Counted from the first letter of the stretch, positions 11,330-23,771 are shown. The stretch: DNA of 64,000 bases from Typhlomys cinereus (GCA_023101885.1 JALPQD010000415.1:606773-670772); one strand, 5' to 3'. Notes: generated by a model not told the origin, from the letters alone. Program-made: numbers and translations.

Positions 11330-13300
11330 GGACTTATCACAGGAATGCAAAGTTTTTCCTACATATCACGGCAATATACCACATCACTGGAATAAGGAAA
11401 GAAAACATGATAATCTCAACAGACAGAAAAAAGAACATATAATAATCTCCAATGCTCCTTTAGGCTGAAAAATATTCAAAGCAATTTTGACATTTAAAGG
11501 AACTTCCTCAATATGATAAAAAGATAAATGTGAAAGTCTACACCTTATTTAAAATGATAGACAAAATTTGTTCTGCCTTCAGGGTAATATAACTAAACAT
11601 TGTATTGTATATTCTAGTCCAATAATAACATATCAAAGGAGTAATAATTAAACTCAGCCCAGACCAGAAGCAAAGAAGCAAAACTTTCTTATTTGCATAC
11701 ACCATGGCCTTATGTGTAAATAACTTAAAATATATTATTAAAAAACCATTACAGCTAATGAGAGTTGAGCAAGTTGGATAATTAAATATCAATATTCAAC
11801 AATCAATTTCATGTCTAAATACTAGCAATGGCCAATCTGGAAATTAAATGAAGTATTATATTTTGTAACACTATTAAAAATAATGAGGAATAAATTGAAC
11901 ATAACTGCATGACTCTGAACTAAAGGAAATTAAGAAAGCCTACATATGCAGTGTTCAAGGAAGGCCACTAATAGAAACAAAAAGAAAGAATCCATGCTCA
12001 TCAAGAAGTGTTCATAAATATAGTTCATGCTGCTATGCTGCTAACCTGGATGCAGTATGTTACCTGACACTACAGAGCAACAATCTGGCCCACTCCTTTG
12101 GCCTGAACTGAGTTTTGTTCAACATGGGCTACCCTTGCATCACCATGCTTTGTATGGTAGAAATTGCACAACTGAAAGTTTCATACACTGTGTTTCACAT
12201 TAACCTCCAAAAATGATACAGTAACCAGTCTGGACTGTCTTTCTGCACATAGTATGAATTGCATGGCAGCAATCTGCATACAAAAGCACACTTGCTAATG
12301 AAGCAACCACTTCTTCAAAATGCAGAACTGCATTGCACCTTGCTCATTACTGAAGTTAGTACTCTAGTTGCAACCACATGTGTGATCGCCTCTTGCAGTG
12401 TGCCCAATGGACTAATCTTATCATTGTGGACTTAATGGTAGAATGTATTCACTTCTCACCATTCTCTTCCCCAGGATAGCAGTGCTCAGTTCTCCCTTAT
12501 TTAGAAGGTCCTAATGTCATGTATTGATATTGAAATATTAGACATTAGCTTATGCCTCAGTAGTACAATGCTTGCCTATCATATGTAAGTCCCTGAGTTC
12601 AACCTCTGACTCCATAAAATGTTTAAGATAAATAAAATGATATTAAGGTTCAAATTGAGTAATAATTAAATTACCATCAAAGTTCTACCATTTTATTGAT
12701 AAATTAATCATGAAAATTTTTATGAACAGTAATCAAGGGAAGACTCACAATTTCAAAACCTACTATATAGCTATAGTAACAGTCAAGTTGGAAGGTATTA
12801 GTGTGAGAACAGAACTTTGAGTCATCAGCAAAGAACTTGGGAGTCCTAGCATAAGTCTTTATTTGCATTCAGCTCATTTTCAACAAAGGAACTCAATTCC
12901 ATGAAGAATATATAATCTTGTCAATAAATGATTGCAATAAATAGATACAGTTATTTGGAAAGCATGAGGTTGGAATATTTTCTAAATTATAAAAATCAAA
13001 TTCCAATAGGCTAACTGTATGAATGTATGAATGAATAATTATGTTGATTAATAGATTCATGGATTTCTTACACAAAATTAAAAAGCAACATAAGAAAATA
13101 GAAAATTGCACATGATAAATGGCATAAAGAAGCACAATCCTCAGAGTAAGGCACTAAAAAAAGAGAAAGGAAATATACTGATGCAGTCTAGAATACATTG
13201 CCAATAAAGTAATCTGAACTGAACAAATTTGAGAAGACTGTGGCAATAAAAAGTCCTATGACCACACACAATCCCTTAAACTTTTCCTTGAAGAAAGTGA
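11330..13300 (+). mobile_element. Ancient decayed L1 ORF2 region
   Basis: Several patches match L1 ORF2 DNA in the expected order: 11340-11470 (around 'aggaatgcaaag' and 'atgataatctcaacagac', the region before the RT active site), 11800-11940 (KYLGI-type region, 'aaggaaattaagaaagcc') and 12680-12905 (C-terminal part, 'cattttcaacaaaggaact'). The reading frame is destroyed. The distance between the last two patches is about 550 bp too long, because other repeats, including an ID element, sit inside. Confidence 0.6.
12540..12632 (+). mobile_element. ID SINE
   Basis: About 90 bp resembling the rodent ID consensus: 'gcctcagtagtacaatgcttgcctatcat' region (A-box side), then 'ccctgagttcaacctctgac' (B-box side) and an A-rich end. 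ID elements derive from the BC1 RNA/tRNA-Ala lineage. Old and diverged. Confidence 0.7.
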
Positions 13301-13509
13301 GATGAACCTATGTAAGAAGGGATCTCCATACATGTACCTAAGTAGAATAAATGGGTATCCTACCTCAGAACAGAGTCACAAAAAACTATGTGAGACAATA
13401 ATAGACTTTTAGGAATCTCCATCAACTTATGAGCCCAGGTGTGTTTCATCAACACAGTGATGTACTGTGCATTACATTTACTATTAAAAATGACAACAAT
13501 AACTGATCA

Positions 13510-14040
13510 TAATGAAGAATATAAGCAACTCAGAGGGACTCCCCAAGGATCAAGCCCACTTAATCTCTCCCCATCCCAAGGCTTTGGGGGCCTTGCAGGG
13601 CAGGGGGTGGGGAGATGGTAAGAACTTAAAGGCGGAAAGGTTCACTGTTAGAACATCCCACTGCATCTGGGAGCTCACTGCAATGGGACTTGTCCTTTCT
13701 AGAACTACATAATAACTGACATACCAACATGCTCTCATAGGCTATCTAGGAACTCAAGAAAGATGGGAACTTACAGTGGAAACCTTTGGATCTAAAGCTG
13801 GATGAGTGAAGGGAAATGTCCATATCCAGTGGGGTGATCTAAAGGGAAGTAACTAGATATAACACAGAGGCCTGAGCCCTCACAGGGATAAACAATCTAG
13901 AGTGAATCCTGGGATTCACAGAAGCATCCTGGGCAAGAGGGTGAGAGGGAGTGGGAGTGGTTGATGAAGGGAAGGGAAGAGAAGGGATGGGAAGGAAGCT
14001 AGGATGAATACTCAATATAAATGTTTTCCTCTTGTTAACA
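13510..14040 (+). mobile_element. Old L1 3' UTR
   Basis: Shares ordered blocks with the young L1 3' UTRs: 'ctccccatcccaaggctttgg', 'gatggtaagaacttaaaggc', 'agtggggtgatctaaagg', then a G/A-rich tract at about 13940-14000. More diverged than 35235-35767 or 56275-56831. It may belong to the ancient L1 just upstream. Confidence 0.65.
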
Positions 14041-14337
14041 CCACTTCCTATAAAGGCTCAGCCATGAATCGCAGATGGATAGAGAAGGTCATTTCCCTCA
14101 TCAACACCTTGGAGCCCCAGGCAAATGTTTGAAATTACTTATTTCATGAGATGTTTGTATGACAAATACATAAATCATTTTGACAATGGAATAGTGAAAA
14201 CCTAACTAAACAAATTGCAAGTGGAGACAAAAATCAAAATAGATACTTCTGGAACTTAAACCTTTGCTCTGGTATAAACTCAGAGAGAAAAAAAATAAGA
14301 TAGTGATAAACATAAAGCTGTTTCTCCTAGTTGAATG

Positions 14338-14600
14338 TTATCTTGTTAGTTTCTCTTCTTTGTTGTGATAAAACACCTGGACAAAGCAACTTAAGAAATA
14401 GGTTTATTTTGACTCCTGATTCAATATACAGTGCATGAAGACCAAAAGACAAGGCAACTGGATCTTGCAGCAACTGGCCACAGAGCCTCCAAAATCGATA
14501 GCAAAGACAGCAGATACATACACTCAGCTTACTTTCTCCTGTTATGGTAGGAAAATTGATCTTTTCTCCCAAACCAAAGTACTTGCACTTTGGCTTCCAC
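14338..14600 (-). mobile_element. MaLR (ORR1/MT-like) LTR, 3' part
   Basis: In reverse complement this reads 'aataaacctatttcttaag', then 'ttgctttgtccaggtgtttt' and 'atcacaacaaagaagagaaac', the polyadenylation end of rodent ERVL-MaLR LTRs of ORR1/MT type. The 5' part is not clear and may extend to about 14830. Non-coding. Confidence 0.65.
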
Positions 14601-15515
14601 TCCCTTTTTAAGAGGAAATTTGTAAGAATTGTTTACTCTTCCCATTTATCAAAACAAAATAAAAGGGACCTTCTACCTTCATTAACAACATTTTTTGTCA
14701 ATTTCTCAGGCTAGGAGTTACTTCTTAGTTTCTTAGGATGTTTGTCTGTTTCTTAGTCAATGGTGAGACAGAGTATGAGCCTGGTCTTCAAACCAATGAG
14801 ATTCCAGAACAGAATATTCTCAACCCTCTGCATTAGACATGAAAGATGGAACTGACTACTTCCCTCTATGATGTGCTTTTCAACTTCACCTAGAGGAGTT
14901 ATTCACCCTTCTGCAGACATGAAACTTCCCTTGTTTTCCTTTGCTTTTAATAACAGAGCTTTTCACTTCCACTATCTAGCCCAAGACCCAGGGCCCAGAG
15001 AAGGGTGTTCCCCAGAGTGGGAAGGTCGTCCAACTTCAGCTAATACAAATACAATTCTCTCTCACAGGCGTATTTAGGCTGACAGTAATCTAGAAAATCC
15101 TTCTGAGGTGTGCCTGGAAGCTAACCTTCTGGGTGTCATATTCTGACAATACTAAATATCATAGTTGCCTAACATAAGGAGACCTTCAATGAGATTAGTT
15201 ATGATTTTTTATTTTTTCATTTTTTTAATCCATGGGGATTACACTATTTCCTCAGGTGGACATGTGGTTTACTATGTATTCTGTGGTTCCTGATCTCTAG
15301 CAATACTCTGGGTTCATCTTTGCAGCTAAAGGCTTCAACTTCCTTTGCTGGAACTCCAACTCTGATACTTGGTGACAAGCTTTACCCATTCTCTATGAAC
15401 CTCTCACAGTCCTAAAATCTGAACATTTCCCAAGGTTTTCTAACAAACCTTTCAAAATCCACAGAAGCAACATAAATACATTTATCAGCAACACCTGACT
15501 TGTGCTATCTATTTC
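14601..15515. other. Unique or unrecognised stretch
   Basis: Moderately GC-richer than the flanks near 14860-15080. No gene or repeat with clear ends. Confidence 0.45.
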
Positions 15516-15860
15516 TGTTGCACTTACTCTGCATTGTTGCTGATAATACATGACATAAATAGCTTAAGGGAACAACAGATTTTATTGTACTCTGCCTTAC
15601 ATCAGTCAGTTATAATTCCTTGTCCAGTCTGGCAAGACAGCTCACACTAACACAATGGACTAAGCAAACTGGCCACACTATATCCACATAACCTCAACCA
15701 GTTACCTTCATCTTATTCATCTGCCCAGGGACTAGTCCTATTCAGAATCAACTAGACAATCTCCTACAGGTTGGCTCTGGGCTTAACTCAACTGCCAATT
15801 CCCTACAAATATACCCAGAGCTAGAACCCTCAACCATCAAGTTGAAACCTATATCTAATT
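15516..15860 (-). mobile_element. Solo MaLR-type LTR
   Basis: Reverse complement runs from 'tttcaacttgatggttgag' through 'gagttaagcccagagccaac' and 'ggagattgtctagttgatt' to 'ttgttcccttaagc...tatcagcaac', ending near 'gcaaca'. These are the same ordered blocks as both LTRs of the complete element at 17780-19819, so it is a related solo LTR on the opposite strand. Confidence 0.8.
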
Positions 15861-17651
15861 ATGAAATTAATACTTCTCTAAAAAGATATACTAATTATCA
15901 ATAATGCATGAAAAGATACTCAGCATTACTATTCTTTAGGAATCTTTTAACTTTTAATGTCTTTTATCAATTTTGGGTAGATTATCATTAAGTAATGCAA
16001 TCATACTTTCAATTACAAGTACTTGGTAATATGAAGTGTATACCCTAAAACTTCAGCAGTCCTTGCTGTCAATTTTTACATATGAGTTACCTGGTGTTAG
16101 AAATTATGAAAAATATGTTTCATAGCATTTAGAAGCAAACATGAGAACACAGGAAAGAACAGTCACATAGGTAGTAAAGAGGGGAGAGATACATGATTAT
16201 GTCAATAAGTTATGTATTAGAAACAAGGCCATTTTGTCTAGTGTAAATAATCTGCTTTAAAACATTTTGAAATATCAGTCTAGAATGTCCACATATAGTA
16301 AAATGATGATGTAACTATCAACCATATATTCTTTTGAACATTGACTGAGCACACATTAAATATGAGATTCTGATTTTTTTCAGCCTAATCAATAACAAGA
16401 CATTTAGCAACAATGAAATTTTAATTATGTTTAATCATCCAATAGTTCATGACCAATATTAAATATTTTCTAATATTTTTGTCTGTAAAGAATAAATATT
16501 TTAATATTTAACCAAACAAAGTTATATTGTATGTTCAAAGGTTATGCTATTCTAAGGTGCATCCCTGTAAGTGAAAGTCAATAAAAAGGAAAAGGCTAAC
16601 TCATCATCACTGACATTTGATCCTCTGTGTATCCAAAACTACCCTTGAAATCACAGGGAGTCTCCTATCTCAGCCTTCTAAGTAATGGATTGACAAGCAA
16701 GAACCCCCACACTGCCATTCTGTTTAGTGTGATCACAAATCTTCTGCATACACAAACACATACACCTCCAAAACTAAGCCAAAAACTACTGCAACTCCCA
16801 GGTGTTAAATTAATGAAGAGGGATTTGCAACTATAGAAAGGCATGACTACAAAGGTAGCTTCCATGAATGCTCTATGTATTTCCAATTGTTTGATTTTTC
16901 AACAAGCATAACTTATGACTGATTCACTGATTTAAGAAGTTGCTTTTCTCTTTTCTATAATTATAAATTATGATGAGTTGGGATACTAAAATCATAATAA
17001 TTAAATAATCTACTGGATTCTATAACTCATGGACCAAATGACTAAAGGAGGAAGGGATATTGGAAGAAGGAATTTACCAAAATTTTATTATCCAAAAACT
17101 AGTACAGAAAACGAATGAGACACATTGTACCATGGAGGATTTTTTCATCAACCATTTGCTTTAAACATATTGTGCAGGAAGATCATTAATAGCAATGACA
17201 TTAATAGTGATTTAAGAAGAGAAAGTTCTTTTCAAGTTGGCACATGTAATATGTGAGAGACGGAGAATGGCAAAAAAATTTCCAATTTATGATTGTTTTT
17301 TAAGATTTCAAGGGCGGTTGATTGTATTAACACTTGGCATGGGGAAGTTGGAGAACCAGGAGTTCAAAGATATGGTCTGCTCCCAAAAAGATAAAAAAAT
17401 TCAAGAAAGGGAGGAAAGGAATGTTGAGAGAAAGGAAGACACAGAAGTAAGGGGAAAGCCTTCCTTTGAAATAATTAGCCCCTGCATATCATTTATTAAA
17501 CTAGGCTCCTCATCACTAAGTTTGGAGACAATACAAAGAATTCCCTTAGATAAGCATATCGTCTGTGACAATTCCTTATATTATGGTATACTTGCATTTA
17601 CATATTTATTTTACACCTTGTACTACAATGGTAAAATGAAAGAAATATAAC
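15861..17651. other. Mostly unique AT-rich DNA
   Basis: Apart from a B1-like scrap near 16630-16720, no repeat was recognised. A 137-codon frame at 17237-17650 (+) is open but lysine/glutamate-rich, without splice context or a known domain. I regard it as a chance frame. Confidence 0.5.
16630..16720 (-). mobile_element. B1-like SINE scrap
   Basis: Plus-strand text 'ctatctcagccttctaagtaa' followed by 'tgg...acaagcaagaacccccacactgcc' resembles the reverse of the 7SL-derived B1/B4 segment. Very diverged. Confidence 0.4.
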
Positions 17652-17779
17652 ACGAGCATGGAGAAATGGCTCATATGTTAACACTCTGCCTCACAAGCAG
17701 AAGGTCCTGAGTTTGAATCCCAGGTGCCATGTAAAAAATGTCAGGAAGAAATGGCAGCAATCTGTATTTTGAGCCTTGG
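17652..17779 (+). mobile_element. Dip-like SINE, old subfamily, 5' half
   Basis: tRNA-like head 'atggagaaatggctcatatg', B-box-like 'gagtttgaatcc', then body to 'tgagccttgg', where it stops abruptly at the LTR of a MaLR element. The remainder continues at 19820, so this is one SINE cut in two. Confidence 0.85.
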
Positions 17780-19819
17780 TGTTATAGTTAAGCACAGGTG
17801 TCAACTTGACTGTTGAGGTTTGAGCTCCAGACACATTTTTAGAGAATTAATGGTTGAGTTAAGCCCAGAGTGAACCTGCAAGAGATTGTCTAATTGATGG
17901 GGAAGACCCAGTACATGGTGGATGGGATTAGGTGAATAAAATACTGAGAGCTGGTAGAGGAAGTCGTCATCCCTGTGTACACTTGGCCAGACATGCTGGT
18001 CTGGCAAGTAATGATTGTCCATCTCTCAGCCATTACGTAGAGATGGTGTGGCCAGTTCCCTGGCCTGGTATTGGTACATGCTCTCCTGTCAAGCTGGACT
18101 GAGAACTGTAACCAGTAATTGTAAGAAAATAAACCCCTTGTTCCCGTAAGCCATTTGATGGTGATTTATTAGTAACCATGCAGATAAACTACAACAGAAT
18201 TTGTAACCCTGGAAGTGGGGTGTTGCTGATAAATCTGACTTAGATTTGTGGTTTTTGAATGGTTTTGTTGGAAATGTTGGAATGTTTGAACATTTTCACT
18301 CTATGGATTACAATTACTATTCTTCAGAGTTTAGTGGGCCAATTGGATAATGTCAGTGGTGAGAGAGTTATGGATTGTTTGAGCCCAATTTGTGATGAGG
18401 AGAACAAGGACTTTGGCGAAATTGAATTTGGAGATGATGGATGGATGGACTGGTTTGCTTGATGAAGGAGAGCTGTGTTGATGGCCATGAAGCTCTGGAT
18501 TTGGAAAGGACAGGCAGCACAATAACTGCCATTGTTGGAGAAATGAGTATCAATAAAGGAAGACCTAGTGGCTTGCACTGGGATGATGGAAAACATGAAT
18601 ACCACCATATGACAAAGTTGTGGTTTGAAAACCCGGATTTCTTCAGTGGCTGAAAGTCCAAGTTGAAGCCATTTCTTGGCCTTTGGAAATTTCAGCTACA
18701 TAGAAAGGGGCTTTTCCAGAGTCAGCACACTAAAGTTGGTAGAACTGTAACTTAAGTGGACCAAGGTACATTTTAGCCTTGCTGTGGATTCTGCTGGCGT
18801 CCCTCATGTGGTGCTGGTTTTGGCTTACAATGACAGGGATAGTGGAGAGCAGCGAAAGCTTGGTACCAAGTGGCAAGTATAGAGTTCCTGCAAGGAAAGG
18901 TGAGGCTTGTAGCAAGAATCATGGGATGTATCCTGAGGACAGCTTTTAGTGGAGATTCAGCTCGGTTCAAAGGAACTCTGGTTTTACAACTTTGAGCACT
19001 TTGAGCTGCAAACATGGACTAGGAATGCCTAGAATCTTTGCGCCACTGTGACTCCATGATGAGCAACAGAAATACAGGATGCAGTAATTGATCTGCTGGA
19101 CTTGATTTTAATGTAATGTTTTCTTATTATGTCATGATACTTCTATTTTGATGTTTTATCTTGTTGAAGTATTTAACATATTTTGATTTGACAGACTCAT
19201 AGTTAAAAGATTTGAGACATTTTTAAAAACTCAGTTCCAACGTTTTAATAACTGAACTTTTAAAATTTGTCTATGAGAACTTTTAGAGATTTAGGATTAA
19301 TAAAACTAAATGTATTTATATTTTTAAAATAACTTTTAAAATCTGTGGGAACAAGAATTGAAAGTTTAAATTTAAAAGTGCTATATTTTTGTATCAAGTT
19401 GACAAGGGGTAGAGTATCATAGTTAGGCACAGGTGTCAACTTAACTATTGAGGGTTTGAGCTCTGAGCACACTTGTAGAGAATTAATGGTTAAGTTAAGC
19501 CCAGGGCAAACCTGCAAGAGATTGTCTACATCATGGGGAAGGCCCAGTCCATGATGGGTGGGATTAGGCCTTGAACAGGTAAATAAAATACTGAGAGCTG
19601 GTTGAAGAAGTCGGCATCGTCCTGTACACTTGGTCAGACATGCTGGTCTGGCGAGTAAGGATTGTCTATCTCTCAGCCGTTACGTGGTGATGGTGTGGCC
19701 AGTTTCCTCAGCCCTTGTGTTGCTGCATGCTCTCCTGTCAAGCTTGAGGAAATAAACCCCTTGTTCCCTTAAACCGTTTGATAGTCATTTATCAGCGACC
19801 ACGCAGGGAAACTGCAACA
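17780..19819 (+). mobile_element. Complete ERVL-MaLR element with two LTRs
   Basis: LTRs at 17780-18196 and 19415-19819 align over their full length (shared 'cacaggtgtcaactt', 'gagaattaatggtt', 'ctgcaagagattgtcta', 'catgctggtctggc', 'aataaaccccttgttccc', 'aactRcaaca'). The AATAAA marks each LTR's polyadenylation signal. The 1.2-kb interior begins 'gaatttgtaaccctggaagtgggg', like MaLR interiors. It has no gag/pol frame, as expected for this non-autonomous class. The insertion lies inside an older SINE. Flanking 5-mers (cttgg / ccagg) are degenerate copies of the SINE's own target sequence. Confidence 0.88.
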
Positions 19820-19907
19820 CCAGGAAATCCCACAGTGAAGTAGAAAGGAGGTAGATCCAGGATGATTCCCAAAGTTACCTTTAGTCCTTGTAGAGGACAC
19901 ACAGGGC

Positions 19908-19962
<55 letters not shown>

Positions 19963-19985
19963 CACACTAAATAAATAAATAAATA
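19820..19985 (+). mobile_element. Dip-like SINE, old subfamily, 3' half
   Basis: Continues the SINE interrupted at 17779: 'aggaaatcccacagtgaag', 'ggatgattcccaaagttacc', 'acacagggccctctaacaca', then (CA)n and an AAAT-repeat tail. It keeps the 'agggacacacagtgccctctg'-type block of the old subfamily. Confidence 0.85.
19913..19968. repeat. (CA)n in SINE tail
   Basis: About 56 bases of CA with one G interruption, followed by (AAAT)n. Part of the split SINE. Confidence 0.95.
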
Positions 19986-21224
19986 ATGATGAATTATGAA
20001 AAGTAGTCAAATTCAAAAATAGAAATACAATACACCTTAATTTACACACATATGCTTTCAGCCTCATAGACCTGAGCACAGAAGGCGCATTTGATAATAA
20101 AAGAGAACACTAAAGTCATGAAGAGGGTTTTTTTTCTTTCCAGCTGAATTTATATGCATAAAGTTATTATTTCAGATGTTGTTTTCATGATATGATAGTC
20201 TATGGGGACTTCAACTACAAAGGGCTAAAAGGCGAATGATGTTGATAGAATTCAAAATGATGTTTGAAGGGGCAGGCCAAGGTGATCTCTTAATACCTTC
20301 AGAAAAATTATGGGAAAGAGCAATCTTGTATCAATTATGTAAAATATACTTATTTTTATATTTTCAGCAGAGGGCTTTGAAATTTTAACAAGATTGATAT
20401 GTAAATGATAAGTTCCAGTGATAGGATTTTAATAGCACCAACATATCAGAAAGAGATAATTACCATCTTACAACTAACCTTGAAAAATTTAAAACTTGCT
20501 GCTGGGCTCAGACATTTGGTATTTTTGTAATACAAAACACATTTAAATATAAATACTGTGTAAATACAAAGCACTGACACTTAAATAAATATTTAGGCCT
20601 CCATGATTCCATTATACATGTTCATATCATCACTTGCCACCAGTCATAAGAACAGAGAAATTGATTTGTATTTACTTATTAAATGGCAGCAATGAACTAA
20701 GCTAACTTAATAACAAACACACAGCTCTCACACTACCCAGCAATTAAGAAATTCAGATATAGATAGATAATTTTAATATAAATTGTCTATAATATGTACA
20801 TATATGTAATTTTAACATAAATTTTCTAACCTGTTAGTAATATCCACAATAATAAAATCACACTGCCTCATGCTAGTTTCTGTAGCTATGATACATCATT
20901 ATTCAAATCCTATCTTGTTAATAGTTCATATAGACTTGGCCAATATGTAATCATGTAATTAATTAAAAAAAGGACAGTATTATACAGTCCTCCACAGCAT
21001 TGCACTATTATCTATAGCATCACACAGTCATCTAGGAGTATCATGAATAAAAAGATTTTATGTGTATGCACATGTTCCCATGCAACATGTAGAAAACAGA
21101 GAACATTTGAAGACTCACCTGAGAAGAAGAAGGCATGTAAAGGTGGACTGAGAGATGTAATGTCCATGGAGGAAGTGTTTGTGCAATCGCCTTGACTCTT
21201 GAGCTGGATAGATTGGCTCACTAG
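19986..21224. other. AT-rich unique stretch
   Basis: No recognised gene or repeat. Short simple AT-rich motifs near 20757-20830 only. Confidence 0.5.
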
Positions 21225-21605
21225 ATTAAGCTGGGGGGATTGGGAGATGACTTGCTCAGCTAGTAAGCAGGGGCGATAACTCAGGAGATGAAGAGCATGT
21301 CTTTGGAGAATGAGGAATTAAATTCTGTATTTTCCCAGTATATTACCTGGACTTGTAGCACACATCTGGAATTCCACAGCTTCTGTTGGGGACACGAGGT
21401 GCAGACAAGGGAAACTCATGGAGCTGCAGGAGCATGGCATACATGGCAGTCAGGAAGAGACCACATTTCAAACAAGGTAGACGTTGAGGGCCAACACCTG
21501 AGGTTGTCCTCTGAGCTCCACACATATAGGGTGGCACACATCAGCACATAATCATGTGAGCAGGCAAATGTGTGTGCAAGCACATGTGCACACACACACA
21601 CACAC
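21225..21605 (+). mobile_element. Degraded B3/B4-like composite SINE
   Basis: Weak head ('gatgacttgctcagctagta'), a middle segment resembling B1-like text, then 'aacacctgaggttgtcctctgagctccacaca' type 3' end and a CA-rich tail at 21585-21605. This order fits rodent B4/RSINE-type composites. Boundaries approximate. Confidence 0.5.
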
Positions 21606-21733
21606 ACGCATACACACAAATATCTTCAGATTGGAATGAGCTCATCACATTCAATGGTAAGAAGACTGGAGAGAGTTACTGATCACAGAGGTAAATATTG
21701 AAAGAAAAGAGATGTAAGTAGGAGCTAGTAACA

Positions 21734-22486
21734 AGAGCACCTCGGGGCCTTGGAGTGGCACAGATGTCTGTGTGGGCTGAGAATTGTCCCAATGATGGCA
21801 GATACAATAACATCAACAACCTTTGGGCAGATTGAGGAAATTCTAAGTTGAACTGCTGATGGAATCATAGGAATGTAATTGATAATTATAGGGACATTTT
21901 ACATACGACTTTATAAATGCTGCAGTCAAGCTGCTAAATTGTTTTTTAGCTAGTCACTCTGAAAAATTCAAATATTGTTACTTGCAAGTAAGTTAACAAA
22001 GCAAACAGAGCGACTTGTCCAAATGGATAGTGACTGAAAGCGGTTCTCAGCACTGGCAAAGTCATGCTTCTAAGTCCATGATCGATTAAGTAGCATCGGC
22101 TCCAGGGTAAAGTTGTTTATTTGTTGTTGTTTGTGTTTTCTAGAAAACTCCTCAAATGGTCCCTCTCATGATTTTCAATGTCTTCATGTTGTCACTTGCA
22201 TTTTTTTGGTTAAATTATTGCTTTTCAGTTTTTGAACAAGAGATAGCAGCAAGAAAATAATTGATGATATGCTCCCCCCTTGATTTCTAAGCTCATTTTT
22301 CTATCTCTCACCAGGTTTCAAAATGTGCCCCATCCCTAAGATGAGAAAGGCCAGTTTGGAATTTTTAACATTTTAAGCTCCAAGTAAAGCCAGAGAGTTT
22401 TGCAGTCAACGGGTAGAGCACCTTGTGGCCTTGGAGTGGCATAGATGACTGTGTGGGCTGAGAATTGTCCCAATGATAGCAGATAA
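21734..22486. repeat. 72-bp direct repeat pair
   Basis: 21734-21805 and 22415-22486 are 72 bp each, with 5 mismatches counted by eye (about 93%). They share 'ggccttggagtggca' and 'gggctgagaattgtcccaat'. The flanks do not align, so the unit has sharp ends. Confidence 0.85.
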
Positions 22487-23044
22487 ACATCTATAGCTCT
22501 TGGTGAGGCCAAGCAAAGCCTCAACCATCAAAACAGACTGGGAAGGAGATCAATCTTTCTTTCCTCACAATCCTGGCCTCCCTCTCTCTGAACACACTTC
22601 CAGACTTCCTCGCTTGCAAGTTTATACTTGGGTCAGTATTACTCTGCTAAAATTGTGAGGGGCTTTGACCTTGTACATGAAAGTTAACTTGGTACACAAC
22701 AGCTGCTGTTAAAATATGTCCACTTGGTGATGACCACATGGCATTCATTTCTTCAGTGTCCTTATTTAAAAAGAGAATTTCACTATGCAACAAAAAGCAC
22801 ATTTGATATTTGTTCAGAATGTATTTTCCACTATTCATTCGGTTCCAAGGGGTAAAGAATTTTATACAAAGATCAACATTGATTTTAAGTTAATGTTTCT
22901 GTAGCCTATCATACTTCTTTAAAGTTGTGCAATGATTCAACTTATGTTTCATCAAATATGTAAATATTATATACCAGCATATGAATGCAAGTATTAATGC
23001 AAATATTTCAAGTTGTGTAATTTTGTGATTTCTAGCAACTTCTT
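22487..23044. other. Unique stretch
   Basis: Nothing recognised apart from ordinary AT-rich DNA. Confidence 0.45.
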
Positions 23045-23275
23045 TTTCTGGGGCTAGGAGTTGAAGGCTTGGCCATACAGTGGCACTATATTTGTTAGTC
23101 GAACCCTAAAGAGTGGGCAACCAGTGGGAGGATGAGCATGGGCATGTCTTGTATGAGGCTTTGGGGACACTTGTTTCTCGTGCCATCAGCCACAGCCTCA
23201 GCTATCTAAACAGTGAAGCCAACTGATTTCAGAGACAAACCTCCAAAATTGTCATCTTAATAAACTTTTTTACTT
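23045..23275 (+). mobile_element. URR1-like DNA transposon remnant (tentative)
   Basis: Text such as 'gaaccctaaagagtgggcaa', 'gggaggatgagcatgggcat' and a final 'cttaataaacttttttact' resembles non-autonomous hAT-Charlie-related URR1 copies of rodents, but similarity by eye is weak and terminal inverted repeats were not found. Confidence 0.35.
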
Positions 23276-23282
23276 TCTAGCT

Positions 23283-23388
23283 ACTTCAATGTGCATGCAT
23301 ATGTGTGTATGTATACATGTGTGTATATTTATATATATATATGTATATGAACATATGGTGTTGTATATGTGCAGAGGGCAGAATGCAA
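23283..23388 (-). mobile_element. B3-like SINE, part 1 (tail side)
   Basis: TG/TA-rich start and 'gcagagggcagaatgcaa' block of a reverse B3-like element, cut off by an LTR. It continues at 23772. Confidence 0.55.
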
Positions 23389-23771
23389 ATGTGCTAGTTA
23401 GACACAAGTGTCAACTTGACCATTGAGGGTAAGAGCATTTAGACATATCTTCATAAAATTAATAATTAAGGCAAATCCTGAGCAAGTGTGTGGGAGATTC
23501 TGTCATTTATGAGGGAGCAGCCCACAATGAGCAGGATCATTCCCTGGACAGTGGATAAGAGGAAGAGAGCTAGTTCAATAATTTTGGCATACAGGCATGC
23601 TAGCAAGCAAAAGAGTGTGTCCTTCTCTTGGATCTTTCTGTGACTAAGGTGTGGACAGAACTCCTGACTCCAGATGATGGTGTGAATTCTCCTGCCAAGA
23701 ATAAACTTCTGGTTCCCCTAAGTTATGTGGGTCCTGCATCATACCAGTAACCCAAAGAGTAACTATGACAA
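23389..23771 (+). mobile_element. Solo MaLR LTR
   Basis: Begins 'tgtgctagttagacacaagt' and carries 'gtcaacttgaccattgaggg', 'ggagattctgtcattta', 'aataaacttctggttcccc' and a terminal 'aactatgaca'. Same LTR class as 17780-19819 but clearly diverged. It splits a B3-like SINE whose two sides rejoin as '...gaatgcaa' / 'ccttgggtgtc...'. Solo LTRs arise by LTR-LTR recombination. Confidence 0.8.

Noticed and set aside
17237..17650. 137-codon plus-strand frame as a candidate small gene
   Set aside because: AT-rich codons, no domain, no splice or promoter context, and it ends at the edge of a SINE.
18259..18661. Overlapping frames on both strands in the MaLR interior, suggesting a gag-like protein
   Set aside because: MaLR interiors are normally non-coding, and the frames are short and lack retroviral motifs.
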